Source of the DNA: Barthelona sp. PCE
Lineage: Eukaryota > Metamonada: BaSk clade
Assembly (NCBI GenBank): GCA_040285745.1
Contig: JAUFOR010000008.1
Coordinates: 124,001-188,000, forward strand
Direction: 5' to 3'
Length of the DNA: 64,000 nucleotides
Of the stretch, positions 29,201 to 37,481 are shown piece by piece (positions within the stretch are counted from its first letter, which is position 1; every line of letters starts with the position of its first letter). Under the pieces are notes generated by a model. It did not search any database. It was given only the letters and a program-made list of their open reading frames with translations, and was not told where the DNA came from. The translations under genes were made by a program, and so were the position numbers.

Positions 29201-31025
29201 CGGGGGCACTCATGATATCAAGAAGTGCATAACCGAATTGGGACATAACGGCACTACGGAACTTATACGGACGATATGTGCGGGGCTTCTCAACGGGAGC
29301 GTCAACTGGAGCAGTAGCTTCAGCACTAGGGGCCGAAGGTGAGGCTGATTCTACAATAATATTAGACCCACTGTATTCGTACTCGCGAATAGTACAAACC
29401 ATCTTAATGACAAACACCATACGCCACGGCAAAATACAACACACCGCAATGGGGATCAGAAGTAAGACATCCAGCAATAACTTGATAAAGAACTCAAATG
29501 TGATTTGGAAGACCTTCATACCCGAATGATGATAGTCGGTCTTAACTCGCTTAAACCATTCGCCGAGCCAATAGACTGTAACAAGAAGTGGTACAAACAT
29601 AATTAAAGTAAGGGCAAAACATACAACCAAAATTACACTTTGGATGAAACCATACCAGAGAGCCCAAGTTTCGATTTCAGGATCAAATTCAATGTAATCA
29701 TCTGATGATTCGTTCTCATGATCACGACGACGATGACGGAAAATCAGATTGAAGGGCCATGTTACATGCAACAAGTCCAAAAATCCAAATAGCAAGAAAA
29801 ACTTTGCAACATAATCGTTGACCACCTTTAAAGCTTGAAAAGATATACCCATACCATATGCAATGTAACTAGAATCAACAAAAACATCATCAGGAGTATT
29901 CTTTAACATTTTCCAAGAGTACTTCCAACGATAAGGAGCTACAATGGTTACAATACAACCAATGAGGGCGAAGATATCAACCATCAAAAGAATGACTTGG
30001 AGGATAAGATTAAAGTTATGATAGACACATTCAACACCATTACTATCAGCGTCTGCTGTTACTAAACGGTACAAAACCTTCCAAACGCACTTGCAACGAG
30101 GAGGAATAACACTCAGCACAACAGCAATAGGAATACACACAACATCCATCAGAATGATCAGAGGAGCACGGATTGCAAAGTTGAAGGTAATCAATGTTCT
30201 ATCAGATTCATCGGCGTTAAAGATGTAAACAAATGCTTTAAACATATATGGCCATCTCCAAGGCAATAAAACTAAAGATAATGTAACTACTGAACAAATA
30301 ATTTCAGAAATCGTCTTCAATGCCATGAAAATACAAGAACTAATCCATTCTCCCATCTGTCGATTGTCAATATGTTTGAAATTATAGTACGTAACCAACA
30401 AAATCACCCATGATACAACAGCAAGGGGCGTAAAAACAATCAATAACAGATAACTAACGGCTGCTTCAAGTATCGAATTAAAGTGCTCATCATTGTCAAA
30501 CCAAAAATTATACGCCTGAATAGGGGAAATGAATGATATAACAAAGGCAAATATGAAAAAGACAGTTAAAACACCGCTTATCAAAGTTCCAATTAATGAT
30601 TTGCCGATGAAATCCATAATATCACCTCCATCTACTTTATCTTCATTGAATAATGTGTACTCGGCAAACATAATACCTAAGAATGTTGCAACAACACCAA
30701 CTATACCAGAATAATTAACCGGAATGAAGAAAGAAATGATTAGAGGTACCAATCCCATTACACAGAAAACTAGACACCATAAAAATCCTAATATCGTTAC
30801 TTGTAAAGATGCATTAAATCTATTCTTGGTGTTATAATTGCTATCAGCCGTATTGAAGATCTTACGGGCTAATATTAATGGATATGAAAAAATTGTCAGA
30901 ATGAACAGAAATACCTTCTTCACAAGAGTGAAAAGAAGTTCAATCAATTGTAACACAAGTGGTTCTGAACCCATTAGAGAAATAACAAAACAAAAGAAGA
31001 AGAAAAAACAAATACAATTCAACAT
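26295..31025 (-). CDS. Giant polytopic membrane protein with repeated D-x(3-4)-P...W-R units
   Basis: About 1,576 aa from the first in-frame ATG; the frame reaches 31094 only with a TTG, and Met at 30974 (MGSEPLVLQL) is another candidate. Not recognised. Some thirty hydrophobic segments are spread over its length. Through the middle a recurring unit is visible: a helix starting D-(I/V/L) with Pro three or four residues later and ending at W-R or R. Examples are LDVLLLIPIAVCCILPWRM, FDILTFPAYLLAVLLWRRS, KDIPVLPMVLVLLVTWTRF, TDVFAIPVTLFISITWRSA and IDIAHFPFFVLCLWRMP. Two polar acidic loops (about residues 580-610 and 1140-1210 of the longer frame) divide it. It is likely a multi-domain integral membrane protein; channel, transporter or lipid-handling roles are all open. 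Confidence 0.8.
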   Translation of the reverse strand: MLNCICFFFFFCFVISLMGSEPLVLQLIELLFTLVKKVFLFILTIFSYPLILARKIFNTADSNYNTKNRFNASLQVTILGFLWCLVFCVMGLVPLIISFFIPVNYSGIVGVVATFLGIMFAEYTLFNEDKVDGGDIMDFIGKSLIGTLISGVLTVFFIFAFVISFISPIQAYNFWFDNDEHFNSILEAAVSYLLLIVFTPLAVVSWVILLVTYYNFKHIDNRQMGEWISSCIFMALKTISEIICSVVTLSLVLLPWRWPYMFKAFVYIFNADESDRTLITFNFAIRAPLIILMDVVCIPIAVVLSVIPPRCKCVWKVLYRLVTADADSNGVECVYHNFNLILQVILLMVDIFALIGCIVTIVAPYRWKYSWKMLKNTPDDVFVDSSYIAYGMGISFQALKVVNDYVAKFFLLFGFLDLLHVTWPFNLIFRHRRRDHENESSDDYIEFDPEIETWALWYGFIQSVILVVCFALTLIMFVPLLVTVYWLGEWFKRVKTDYHHSGMKVFQITFEFFIKLLLDVLLLIPIAVCCILPWRMVFVIKMVCTIREYEYSGSNIIVESASPSAPSAEATAPVDAPVEKPRTYRPYKFRSAVMSQFGYALLDIMSAPGFICIVLAPVSWFGYISDVRKSNKKYRYHTSGIKRIFLFIIDVPTSVCLLFPLLSWRMKHVRRAFDRCRNCEGVYDMKMVRFLCFREFTLWLFDILTFPAYLLAVLLWRRSEYLEKKMDIQGGYEHIDDVDLAETIKADMDEEAEKHVQEYGYTPAAAVPFANDENQAYHPERQHLTHNIDRTSGGQADPYSFKHSSRFHSLTWYFVFLLLVDVLFAVLFLPTIISPARLCNYLNHRNDLDFESRRRRLLFTAGLSLLDPILLIFAILNMVFLWRVKGYITKLFTFSFDPQGGLYGYVMDSFAQGVIDIAHFPFFVLCLWRMPVVIHHMFKHEDYNYSATRRRVLVWTQLWLTIKDIPVLPMVLVLLVTWTRFYRIKEAMVKDLSRFHRVIYGEFLHLLLDLPFMLLALASCVTVIRIKFAMTALFMHTDKNGERRWIMFTVFLLALTDVFAIPVTLFISITWRSASLWRKYREVGFKNIMSNDESFSVLLAPFRFSWNHLWAVVMDIISFVSFVIIHILIFRTPNLYAHIRKYRESKVIHSSSSAITPPSSAPECEDLEELYEEEAEEVENVEEDVYLPAPETFDVPVMGEEFEGTAYVYEPAEPAAVTMPSYVYNIDIIHPLHRIIMSELVMAIIYAPHIFLLPTKLLGYILYPVIYLIERMTKNIDHTDELVQMMILANKFSHVYLSYLPRFFYLDVALFFAIITIVTFIFAIIAMIYNYIVYYISLALFLFAPKFAPLVVWYDWEGFKSVFKFIIAVWHIIMFTFYFLGLQIAMILAPFWILSSFNGVTYVIAIITCIWFNLWYLMSNGIVSPYDHLKDTGFVDFEEGVNCFLNFSGSFIKKLAHVIWGTVVGVFAIIWLLLTVPFGVITWLCGLIPLLGEILIVVPTVAYAVAPLIVFKISDSFAFRLLSVLCLVFSIGLTRFVLKRYWRNDDLFEDLGGFKEKIQVLIFDFEWDFSCEDFLC

Positions 31026-31103
31026 GATACCAAAGACATCATTTACATAAATAAAAGTTGTGTGTTTACTATTTGACAAAAAACAACATGACAAGCAAAA
31101 AAC

Positions 31104-32798
31104 TTAAAAAAATGCATTCAATTCACTCTCTAATGATAATATCTCGCTCTTCTCATTTAGCTCATCAATGAAATCGTTATTTGTAAACAAAAAGTCAGTC
31201 ATATTATCAAAAAACTCAAAAAAATCGGGTGAAAACCCAAATTTCAGAGCTGTTGAATTAACTTGTTCCTGAATAAACCCTCTGCTCTCATCTTTAAAGT
31301 TCTTCTTCACATTCAATTTTATCTGTTTGTATAACATAGTTTTCCTCCAAATATACACAATTTTTTGCTTCAAATAATTTGTGAAATATTGTACTTCAGC
31401 TTCATATCGATCTATATCAATATCTTTGTCCTCAAACAAACCACTGTAAACGTCAAAAACATCCTGAAACATGGTAATTTCAAATCTTAAATTGCACTTT
31501 CTTAATGAAATTTTTCCTGCAACAAGCTGAAAAGAATCTTCAACAATTTTCGGTGCATAATCAGCTGATAGATCAACAGAAGCCAGGTGTTCAACAACAG
31601 AATGTGTGATACGATTCGTTACAACATGCCAAGGTTCTGTATCGTAAAAAAACTGTGTTTTAAATACATTAAACGTATTCAAATCAATAACAACTACAGG
31701 AAACATACTTAAAAACAATGAAAAACTTGGGAAATCTTCAATGGAATTGGCCACACAACCTTGTAAAGGTAATCCAGGAATATACTGTTTTGATATCAAG
31801 GGTTGAGTGTAATAATCATCGATACGATTAAACTCAAATATCTGCAACAAACTAAGAAGTTCGTGAACTAGCGTATCATCAGAATGTAAAACTACAGTAG
31901 AGTGATACATTAAATGAAAGAAAATGCAATAACTAATAAAATTGATCTTCTTTTTCTTCTCTATAGCTGTTCCGTTCTCAACATCCTTTCCGAAAATATT
32001 TAGACTTTCAAATATCTTCTTAAATTTGATATTATATTCATAATTTTGATTGAAATCGCTCAACTGTGGATAAAGAAATATTCCTATAATATTCTTATAA
32101 AAAAGATTCACATAACGATCAACACATTCAAGGAACCGCGTGTTGTCCTGACTACCGCTGTTTCTACTAAGACTGGGATTTAAACTTATTGCAAAGAAAA
32201 CTTCACCCAGGATCCTCATAAACTTTGAAAATCTTCGATGCAAAGGGAGATAATTTTTGAAGAGTGCTTTTGTCATTATGATACTGAAAACACCACGAGT
32301 TGGCAAATTACAGTGCCGATCAAAGTGTGTAAAACATACACTGATAACACGTAGTTCACGATCATTGCAATCTGTCATATCTTCCTCTGATAATGTGAAA
32401 AAATTAAGTCGAATTGATGTGGAGGCCAGGTTTATAATATTATTTGAGAATCTAGTGCAAAACGTTATGTCATCTTTGCTTACTTTTGATGCATTCTTCT
32501 CTAAACGCATCTTAATCTTTGAATAACGCTCCCACTGCTTCCTAAGCGCACTAATAGTTTCTAATTCACCATCAATGCTCAATTTTGATACTTTTTTGAA
32601 AACATTCATATTGAAGCTATTTGAGCTCCATGTCTTTAAAATTTGAGGCCCAGTCATGTTATTCCAGTAAGTTATCTGCATGTCAAAAGGAAAACCATTC
32701 TGCATAACGATGTTACCATCATCTTCAAATGAAAGTGGAAATAACGTTGTGTTAAGACGCTTTTCTGACGAAAAAAGGGATGTAATAAACCGAAACAT
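31104..32798 (-). CDS. Hypothetical protein, 564 aa
   Basis: Not recognised. It looks soluble and mixed alpha/beta, with aromatic-rich helices (NFISYCIFFHLMYH, FFEFFDNMTDFLFT) but no convincing transmembrane segment or signal peptide. The C-terminus is acidic and helical (ELNEKSEILSLESELNAFF). The 3' end lies just upstream of the giant membrane-protein gene on the same strand. ATG at 32798; the upstream region lacks a clear CCTTTTCAC element. Confidence 0.7.
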   Translation of the reverse strand: MFRFITSLFSSEKRLNTTLFPLSFEDDGNIVMQNGFPFDMQITYWNNMTGPQILKTWSSNSFNMNVFKKVSKLSIDGELETISALRKQWERYSKIKMRLEKNASKVSKDDITFCTRFSNNIINLASTSIRLNFFTLSEEDMTDCNDRELRVISVCFTHFDRHCNLPTRGVFSIIMTKALFKNYLPLHRRFSKFMRILGEVFFAISLNPSLSRNSGSQDNTRFLECVDRYVNLFYKNIIGIFLYPQLSDFNQNYEYNIKFKKIFESLNIFGKDVENGTAIEKKKKINFISYCIFFHLMYHSTVVLHSDDTLVHELLSLLQIFEFNRIDDYYTQPLISKQYIPGLPLQGCVANSIEDFPSFSLFLSMFPVVVIDLNTFNVFKTQFFYDTEPWHVVTNRITHSVVEHLASVDLSADYAPKIVEDSFQLVAGKISLRKCNLRFEITMFQDVFDVYSGLFEDKDIDIDRYEAEVQYFTNYLKQKIVYIWRKTMLYKQIKLNVKKNFKDESRGFIQEQVNSTALKFGFSPDFFEFFDNMTDFLFTNNDFIDELNEKSEILSLESELNAFF

Positions 32799-32976
32799 CC
32801 GTGTTAAACCATAAAAAAAAGTCTATGTGTTGGAAACGGCTGAAGAAAAGCAAAACGTATTGATTGTTTAAAGTACATTACTCCCCGTTTCTATACACAC
32901 CCAAAGACTTATTTAGATCCCTTTTACCTTCACAAAACTTTAAAATACTGCTTTTACAATTCATATCTACATACAC

Positions 32977-33345
32977 ATGAAGAAGCGTTCGTTAGCAGAC
33001 TTTCAAAACTATGAAATCCGCGTATTTTGCACCGACTGCGAATATACTGGAATACTAAGACTCATTGATGGACATAAAAATATTGTTCTTGAAAATACCG
33101 TTGAGTTTCGCACGTCAAAGAATGGGGATCATATTCGCAGGGATTTGGGTTTGATTTTACTTCGAGGGGACCGTGTAACAATGACTGCAGTTGAAGGAGC
33201 AGCTCCCCAGTTTTCTAGCAAAGTTGAAAGTTCACTTCCTGTTATGAAGGAAACAGCAGAGGCCAGTAATCTACCGTTCAACATCAAACCTAACAAGACT
33301 GATGGTCTACCATTCAAACAACAAGTGACAGCACAGTCTTTCTAG
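32977..33345 (+). CDS. SNRPB: Sm protein, SmB-type (snRNP core)
   Basis: 122 aa. The Sm fold is clear: EIRVFCTDCEYTGILRLIDGHKNIVLENTVEF is Sm1 (G-x-L and the H-x-N loop), and RRDLGLILLRGDRVTMTAVEGAAP is Sm2. The LGLxLLRGxxxxSMTVEGPPP style of Sm2 is specific to SmB. The Sm ring binds U-rich sites of spliceosomal snRNAs, consistent with the two introns here. The proline-rich tail of animal SmB is replaced by a short polar tail. Its stop shares the tetranucleotide CTAG with the stop of the gene on the other strand. Confidence 0.88.
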   Translation: MKKRSLADFQNYEIRVFCTDCEYTGILRLIDGHKNIVLENTVEFRTSKNGDHIRRDLGLILLRGDRVTMTAVEGAAPQFSSKVESSLPVMKETAEASNLPFNIKPNKTDGLPFKQQVTAQSF

Positions 33346-33974
33346 TGTTTAGCAATACCCAATAATTCCCCTGGAGGTTTTTTCTTCGGTACATTCGTCA
33401 ACATCACAGGCTGTGGGGTGGGTACATCGTTCATTATCGGAGAAGGCTGTCTATTACGTCGTTTTATACAACAACCAAGCACGATTGTACTGGCAATGAT
33501 AATGATGGCAAATGCAATAACAATAGTTGTGAAATCCTTAACTTCTGGATCGTTTGGATCGATCTGGAGAGTTCTCACTGTTTGAAAATCAAAGAATTGC
33601 TGTTTGTTATTTAAAATTAAACTTTTTTCTTGTTTATCAAAGACAAACAGTTTTCTTGTTACTTCTCTGTTATTAACGTGAGTGTTTAAGTGCACTGAAG
33701 TTTGCTTTTCATTCAATTCGAAAAGTTTAATAGAATAGTATGAGAGGAATTTCTTTTGTGGGTATACAGTTATGTAATCATTATTCAACCATATCAACAG
33801 ACCTAGCATATTGTGGCTCTCATCGCAAGCTATGATTCCAAAGCTAGAAACATAAAAAGGCCAGAAAATTGAAGAAATTACTGTTTCTTCTTGAATAAAC
33901 AGCACTTCATGATCTAAACATTGACTAACTGTCAAAGAAACACATAATAATATCAAAATTGCCCTGTTAAACAT
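33342..33974 (-). CDS. Type I single-pass membrane protein, 210 aa
   Basis: Not recognised. A signal peptide (FNRAILILLCVSLTVSQC) is followed by a luminal or extracellular region of about 130 residues. A strong transmembrane helix then follows (FTTIVIAFAIIIIASTIVLGCC). The short tail starts with KRRNR and is Pro-rich with KKKPPGE. The basic stop-transfer sequence sets the orientation: N-terminus outside. The last codons overlap SmB tail to tail by four bases. Confidence 0.72.
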   Translation of the reverse strand: MFNRAILILLCVSLTVSQCLDHEVLFIQEETVISSIFWPFYVSSFGIIACDESHNMLGLLIWLNNDYITVYPQKKFLSYYSIKLFELNEKQTSVHLNTHVNNREVTRKLFVFDKQEKSLILNNKQQFFDFQTVRTLQIDPNDPEVKDFTTIVIAFAIIIIASTIVLGCCIKRRNRQPSPIMNDVPTPQPVMLTNVPKKKPPGELLGIAKH

Positions 33975-34025
33975 ATTGCTAAAGGAGGAAAAAAAAAAAA
34001 CATGTTTTAATGTTTACTATTTATA

Positions 34026-35399
34026 TTAAATCTCAAAATCACCTAAAAGATCATCAACAACGATTTTTGCCTCACTTTCATCCACAATTTGACACAAAAG
34101 ATCAAAGAAAATCTCATCAAATGGTATCAGATGCTGATTATCTTGAATAGTAATTGAAATACAATCACCTTCGTGTGCAATCGATTCAATAAGGAGCAAA
34201 GAAAACACGTTACGTAAAACAATGGTCTCCTCATCCTTGAAAAATCCAAAAACTACACTGTTCTTTGTTAGAATCAGTATCTCAGGTATCTCTCTCTGTA
34301 ATCTCACCGTAACATCCTCTTCTAAATCAATTTCGTTAGTTACATAATGCATATGAGCTCCAATCTGTGTAAGATGACCCACTGTTTGGACTGGATATTT
34401 AGCAATCGTCACAACAACTTCTTTTTCCGCTACAACTTCTTTGGGCTCGGGTTCGGGTTCGGGAGACTCGTTCTGTGATGTAAAAAATCCAAAAAAGCTG
34501 GATTTCGTCTTCTTAAAAAACCGACCAATAGTTTCTGTTGCAGTTTCTTCCTCCACTGTCCTTTTTTCCAGGGCAACGAGTGTTTCGGGAAGCTCTTCCA
34601 TCTTTGTCGATAAGAAACTAACACGAGAGAAACCCCATCTGTTCAACTCCTTGAGAACCTCATTTCTTCTAAAATCAAAAACCAAAAGATCATCAAATAT
34701 CAGACAAAGCCTCTTGTTCCGATAATGCTTTGGCATGAACTCAACATCAGTTAGAGAAACACGAATACTACCTTTCAACAGGATAAGCTCCCTATCTTCA
34801 CTAATACGGAAATCCAAGAACTCACATTCACTCTGTGTGGCCTCTTCGTGTGTCATGAGGGGTGCTGGATGAAAGAAAATCTTCATGAATGCACGTTTGT
34901 TCTTCTTTAATGTTGGGAGTTTTGATATTAATGATGTAAGATACTTGGGTAGCATACAATCTGTTGCCTGTTCCAGTAGAGCATACATATGGTGGTCGTC
35001 AATTGATCTTATAAACGAAGAAAACTCGACTTCGTAATTTTGCACCTGCAATTCTATTAAAAAACAATAAAAAACAACAAAAACTTGTAATCCTTGTTTT
35101 AAAACTAAGTTTATGAGTGACACTGCAACTGCAGGCGATATAATATCACATAACCAGTTGCTTAAATCAATGAGATCACCACATTCAATGCCAAAGAGAT
35201 AACTGAAAGTTATGCTAATAATTTGTTGTAAAACACCGTGATCGTTGACATCGAAGCTGAAAAGAGACTGTAGGTTCAAGTAAAGCCCATATGCATCGCT
35301 TAGAGAAAAGTTCTGATGAACAAAAGCATTAACTACATATAAATCCAAAGCCTCGATATCTGAATCACTAAAATCGTGATCAACTATGTGCTGTTGCAT
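34026..35399 (-). CDS. Hypothetical protein, 457 aa, with possible PH-like segments
   Basis: Not recognised. The first 170 residues are helical and hydrophobic in character, without a clear membrane segment. From about 190, RISEDRELILLKGSIRVSLTD and KRLCLIFDDLLVFDF have the strand pattern of a PH-type domain, and a second similar block (EIPEILILTKNSVVFGFF) lies near the end. Between them is a short acidic Glu-Pro repeat (PEPEPEPK) beside FFKKTKSSFFGFF. A RhoGEF or RasGEF-like arrangement is possible but unproven. Coding strand before the ATG: CCTTTTTCACATTTATA. Confidence 0.68.
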   Translation of the reverse strand: MQQHIVDHDFSDSDIEALDLYVVNAFVHQNFSLSDAYGLYLNLQSLFSFDVNDHGVLQQIISITFSYLFGIECGDLIDLSNWLCDIISPAVAVSLINLVLKQGLQVFVVFYCFLIELQVQNYEVEFSSFIRSIDDHHMYALLEQATDCMLPKYLTSLISKLPTLKKNKRAFMKIFFHPAPLMTHEEATQSECEFLDFRISEDRELILLKGSIRVSLTDVEFMPKHYRNKRLCLIFDDLLVFDFRRNEVLKELNRWGFSRVSFLSTKMEELPETLVALEKRTVEEETATETIGRFFKKTKSSFFGFFTSQNESPEPEPEPKEVVAEKEVVVTIAKYPVQTVGHLTQIGAHMHYVTNEIDLEEDVTVRLQREIPEILILTKNSVVFGFFKDEETIVLRNVFSLLLIESIAHEGDCISITIQDNQHLIPFDEIFFDLLCQIVDESEAKIVVDDLLGDFEI

Positions 35400-35455
35400 T
35401 CAAAAAAATATATAAATGTGAAAAAGGGTGTTTTTTTGTTAATCACTCTATAAAC

Positions 35456-35785
35456 ATGAACATTAACGCAATGACTTCACTCTTCCACACTGAGGAAGCT
35501 GCTGTATCCATGCTTGATAATGTAGTTTCACTTCTGAACAGCGAAAAGGGGCAAGCATTAAAGAAGACAGCCAGTGAAGCTGCTGGTAACATGCAACTAC
35601 TCATGATGAACGTACTACCTGCTGCCTTACAACTTCTCACACCTTTACTCACTGAAATGCAATTAGAGGTTAACATGTCTTCCATTTTAATGGTTTTCGG
35701 TGCTTTAAGGATGAAACTTCCTGCTGACAGACAAAATGAGCTTGTCCAGCTTCAGGGAATGGTTCTTCCAATGCCCACCTTTTAG
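35456..35785 (+). CDS. Small hypothetical protein, 109 aa
   Basis: Not recognised. It is helical, Met/Leu/Ala-rich and amphipathic (MQLLMMNVLPAALQLLTPLL, then SSILMVFGAL). It is probably soluble, or a membrane-surface or assembly factor. The start follows AATCACTCTATAAACATG, a good match to the local start context. It shares a 56-bp divergent spacer with the gene on the other strand. Confidence 0.6.
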   Translation: MNINAMTSLFHTEEAAVSMLDNVVSLLNSEKGQALKKTASEAAGNMQLLMMNVLPAALQLLTPLLTEMQLEVNMSSILMVFGALRMKLPADRQNELVQLQGMVLPMPTF

Positions 35786-35844
35786 GAAAATCATTAGTGG
35801 CTTTTACTGACTATAGTAAACGCTTTTGTTATTAAATGGTAATA

Positions 35845-36246
35845 TTATTCAGTATTGACAACGAGGGGGTTGTCTTCACCATAACTCTTTAATTTATAAT
35901 AGTTTTTTTCAACTACAAACCAGTACAAACCCGAAAAAACCAATAATATTACATTCGCTGTAAGCTTCATGAATCGTGTCAGAATACTCACTATGACCAC
36001 TACAATCTGTGCAACTCTATACCAACAAACTAGACTGATATATTCAATCTCATTTGCATTAATGTACTGAAATACCTTGAATTCAAAGAAAAGTAGTATC
36101 ATACTACCCCCACACACAGCTCCGTGAATCCAATTCAACTCACCAATTGCAAAAGATGCATTCAAAATTGCAAAAAGAAAAAGAAAACCCATCTGAATAC
36201 TGCAAAAAATCAAACTTGTTATTACATAAAACCCCTTTGAAGCCAT
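35845..36246 (-). CDS. Small four-TM membrane protein, 133 aa
   Basis: Not recognised. Four hydrophobic helices are visible (VITSLIFCSIQMGFLFLFAI, AVCGGSMILLFF, AQIVVVIVSILTRF, NVILLVFSGLYWFVV), followed by a short polar tail. It converges on the preceding plus-strand gene. No motif gives a function. Confidence 0.6.
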   Translation of the reverse strand: MASKGFYVITSLIFCSIQMGFLFLFAILNASFAIGELNWIHGAVCGGSMILLFFEFKVFQYINANEIEYISLVCWYRVAQIVVVIVSILTRFMKLTANVILLVFSGLYWFVVEKNYYKLKSYGEDNPLVVNTE

Positions 36247-36445
36247 CTAACACGTGGGATTGGATTAAATTATTGAAGGAAGGTTGAAAAAAGAGAAATA
36301 AACAACAACACAATATATCTTACAGGACGAGTTTTTGTTGTTTGAGTATGGACTAAATGACTTTCTAAATCTTACTCCCTTGGATAATATTGTTTTAAAT
36401 TACCCAACCCTTTTCACAACTTTTTATCGCATATAACTATATTTA

Positions 36446-37303
36446 ATGGGTCAAAAGGTTCTATTAACATTCTTCATCATGTTTGCAACTTTTACATTCG
36501 CTTTAGCTGCTGCTGAACGCACAGTTATGGTTTGGGAATGCTCCCAGTACTGTGACTTCTCTACTGTTGATGTTATGCAGCATCTCGCTGCTATCAAGCA
36601 AGCAGAGTTCATCAAACATGTCAGTTATGAACACCTTAACTTGGCTGGACACGATACCAATTTTTGGCGCGTTAATAGTAATACTGACATCCGTTCTGAG
36701 CTAAAATCAATGGGCCGCTCCACATACCCAATGTTCAGTATTTATCCCCATGAGGATCTGGACAATTTGCCAAACATTCGTGAAATGATTAACGATAAGG
36801 CTAAATACATGGAGTACGTTCACACCATCAGCGATTATCTAGTACAAATCGGGGTTACAGGCCTTAACATTGATATTGAACCCGTTGGATCATCAACTGA
36901 TGACAACGCTCCTTATGTAGCTTTCCTTAAGGATCTTACTGAGGTTTTCCATGCCAAGGGGCTCATTGTACAGGTTGATGTTGCAAACTGGTGTGCAATC
37001 ACACGTGACTTTAAGGCCATAGCAGATGCCGGTGTAGACCGAATTATTACGATGGACAGCTATGCAGGAAGTTTTTCTGGGTTTAAGAAGGGTATTGAGC
37101 GTCTCTTATCACAGGTTCCAGTTGAAAAAGCCGTAGTTGGTATGGCAAACGTTAACTTTAACAACAACAAACCATTCACACAGCAAGAGCTCAGTGATCG
37201 ACTTTCATATCTATTAGAAAGAGGAGTTCAACACGTTGCCGTGTGGGACATGCCTTTAACATCAGACTATCTCCACATGCTTGGTAATTTTGTATATGCA
37301 TAG
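36446..37303 (+). CDS. Secreted glycoside hydrolase family 18 protein, chitobiase-like
   Basis: 285 aa. A signal peptide (VLLTFFIMFATFTFALAAA) precedes a small TIM barrel. LNIDIEP (about 140-146) is the GH18 catalytic motif, with Glu145 as acid/base; it resembles the INIDIEQ form of lysosomal di-N-acetylchitobiase rather than the DGxDxDxE of chitinases. IVQVDVANWC and RIITMDSYAG fit later barrel strands (the Met-x-Tyr region). A lysosomal or secreted enzyme cleaving GlcNAc-containing glycans is likely. The upstream CCCTTTTCACAAC sits about 25 bp before the ATG. Confidence 0.82.
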   Translation: MGQKVLLTFFIMFATFTFALAAAERTVMVWECSQYCDFSTVDVMQHLAAIKQAEFIKHVSYEHLNLAGHDTNFWRVNSNTDIRSELKSMGRSTYPMFSIYPHEDLDNLPNIREMINDKAKYMEYVHTISDYLVQIGVTGLNIDIEPVGSSTDDNAPYVAFLKDLTEVFHAKGLIVQVDVANWCAITRDFKAIADAGVDRIITMDSYAGSFSGFKKGIERLLSQVPVEKAVVGMANVNFNNNKPFTQQELSDRLSYLLERGVQHVAVWDMPLTSDYLHMLGNFVYA

Positions 37304-37338
37304 AAAACTTTTAGTAAACTTAATATTCAGGTTCTTTC

Positions 37339-37375
37339 ACGTGCGTACGTGGTACAACGTCACGTCTTTCCACGT
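37339..37375. promoter_or_regulatory. Cluster of five ACGT motifs
   Basis: ACGT occurs at 37339, 37347, 37357, 37362 and 37372. The first two form an inverted pair (CACGT, GCGT spacer, ACGTG). It lies between the GH18 gene and the acidic coiled-coil gene, just after GTTCTTTC. It is a plausible transcription-factor site for the downstream gene. No function is demonstrated. Confidence 0.35.
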
Positions 37376-37481
37376 ATGGAGAGGAACATTGAATAAATAT
37401 GCAAACTTGTTTTCGGGATTTGTACCTTCTTACTGCTTTTTGAGCAATTGTTTTGGTTTCTGATTGATAACAACAAGCACT

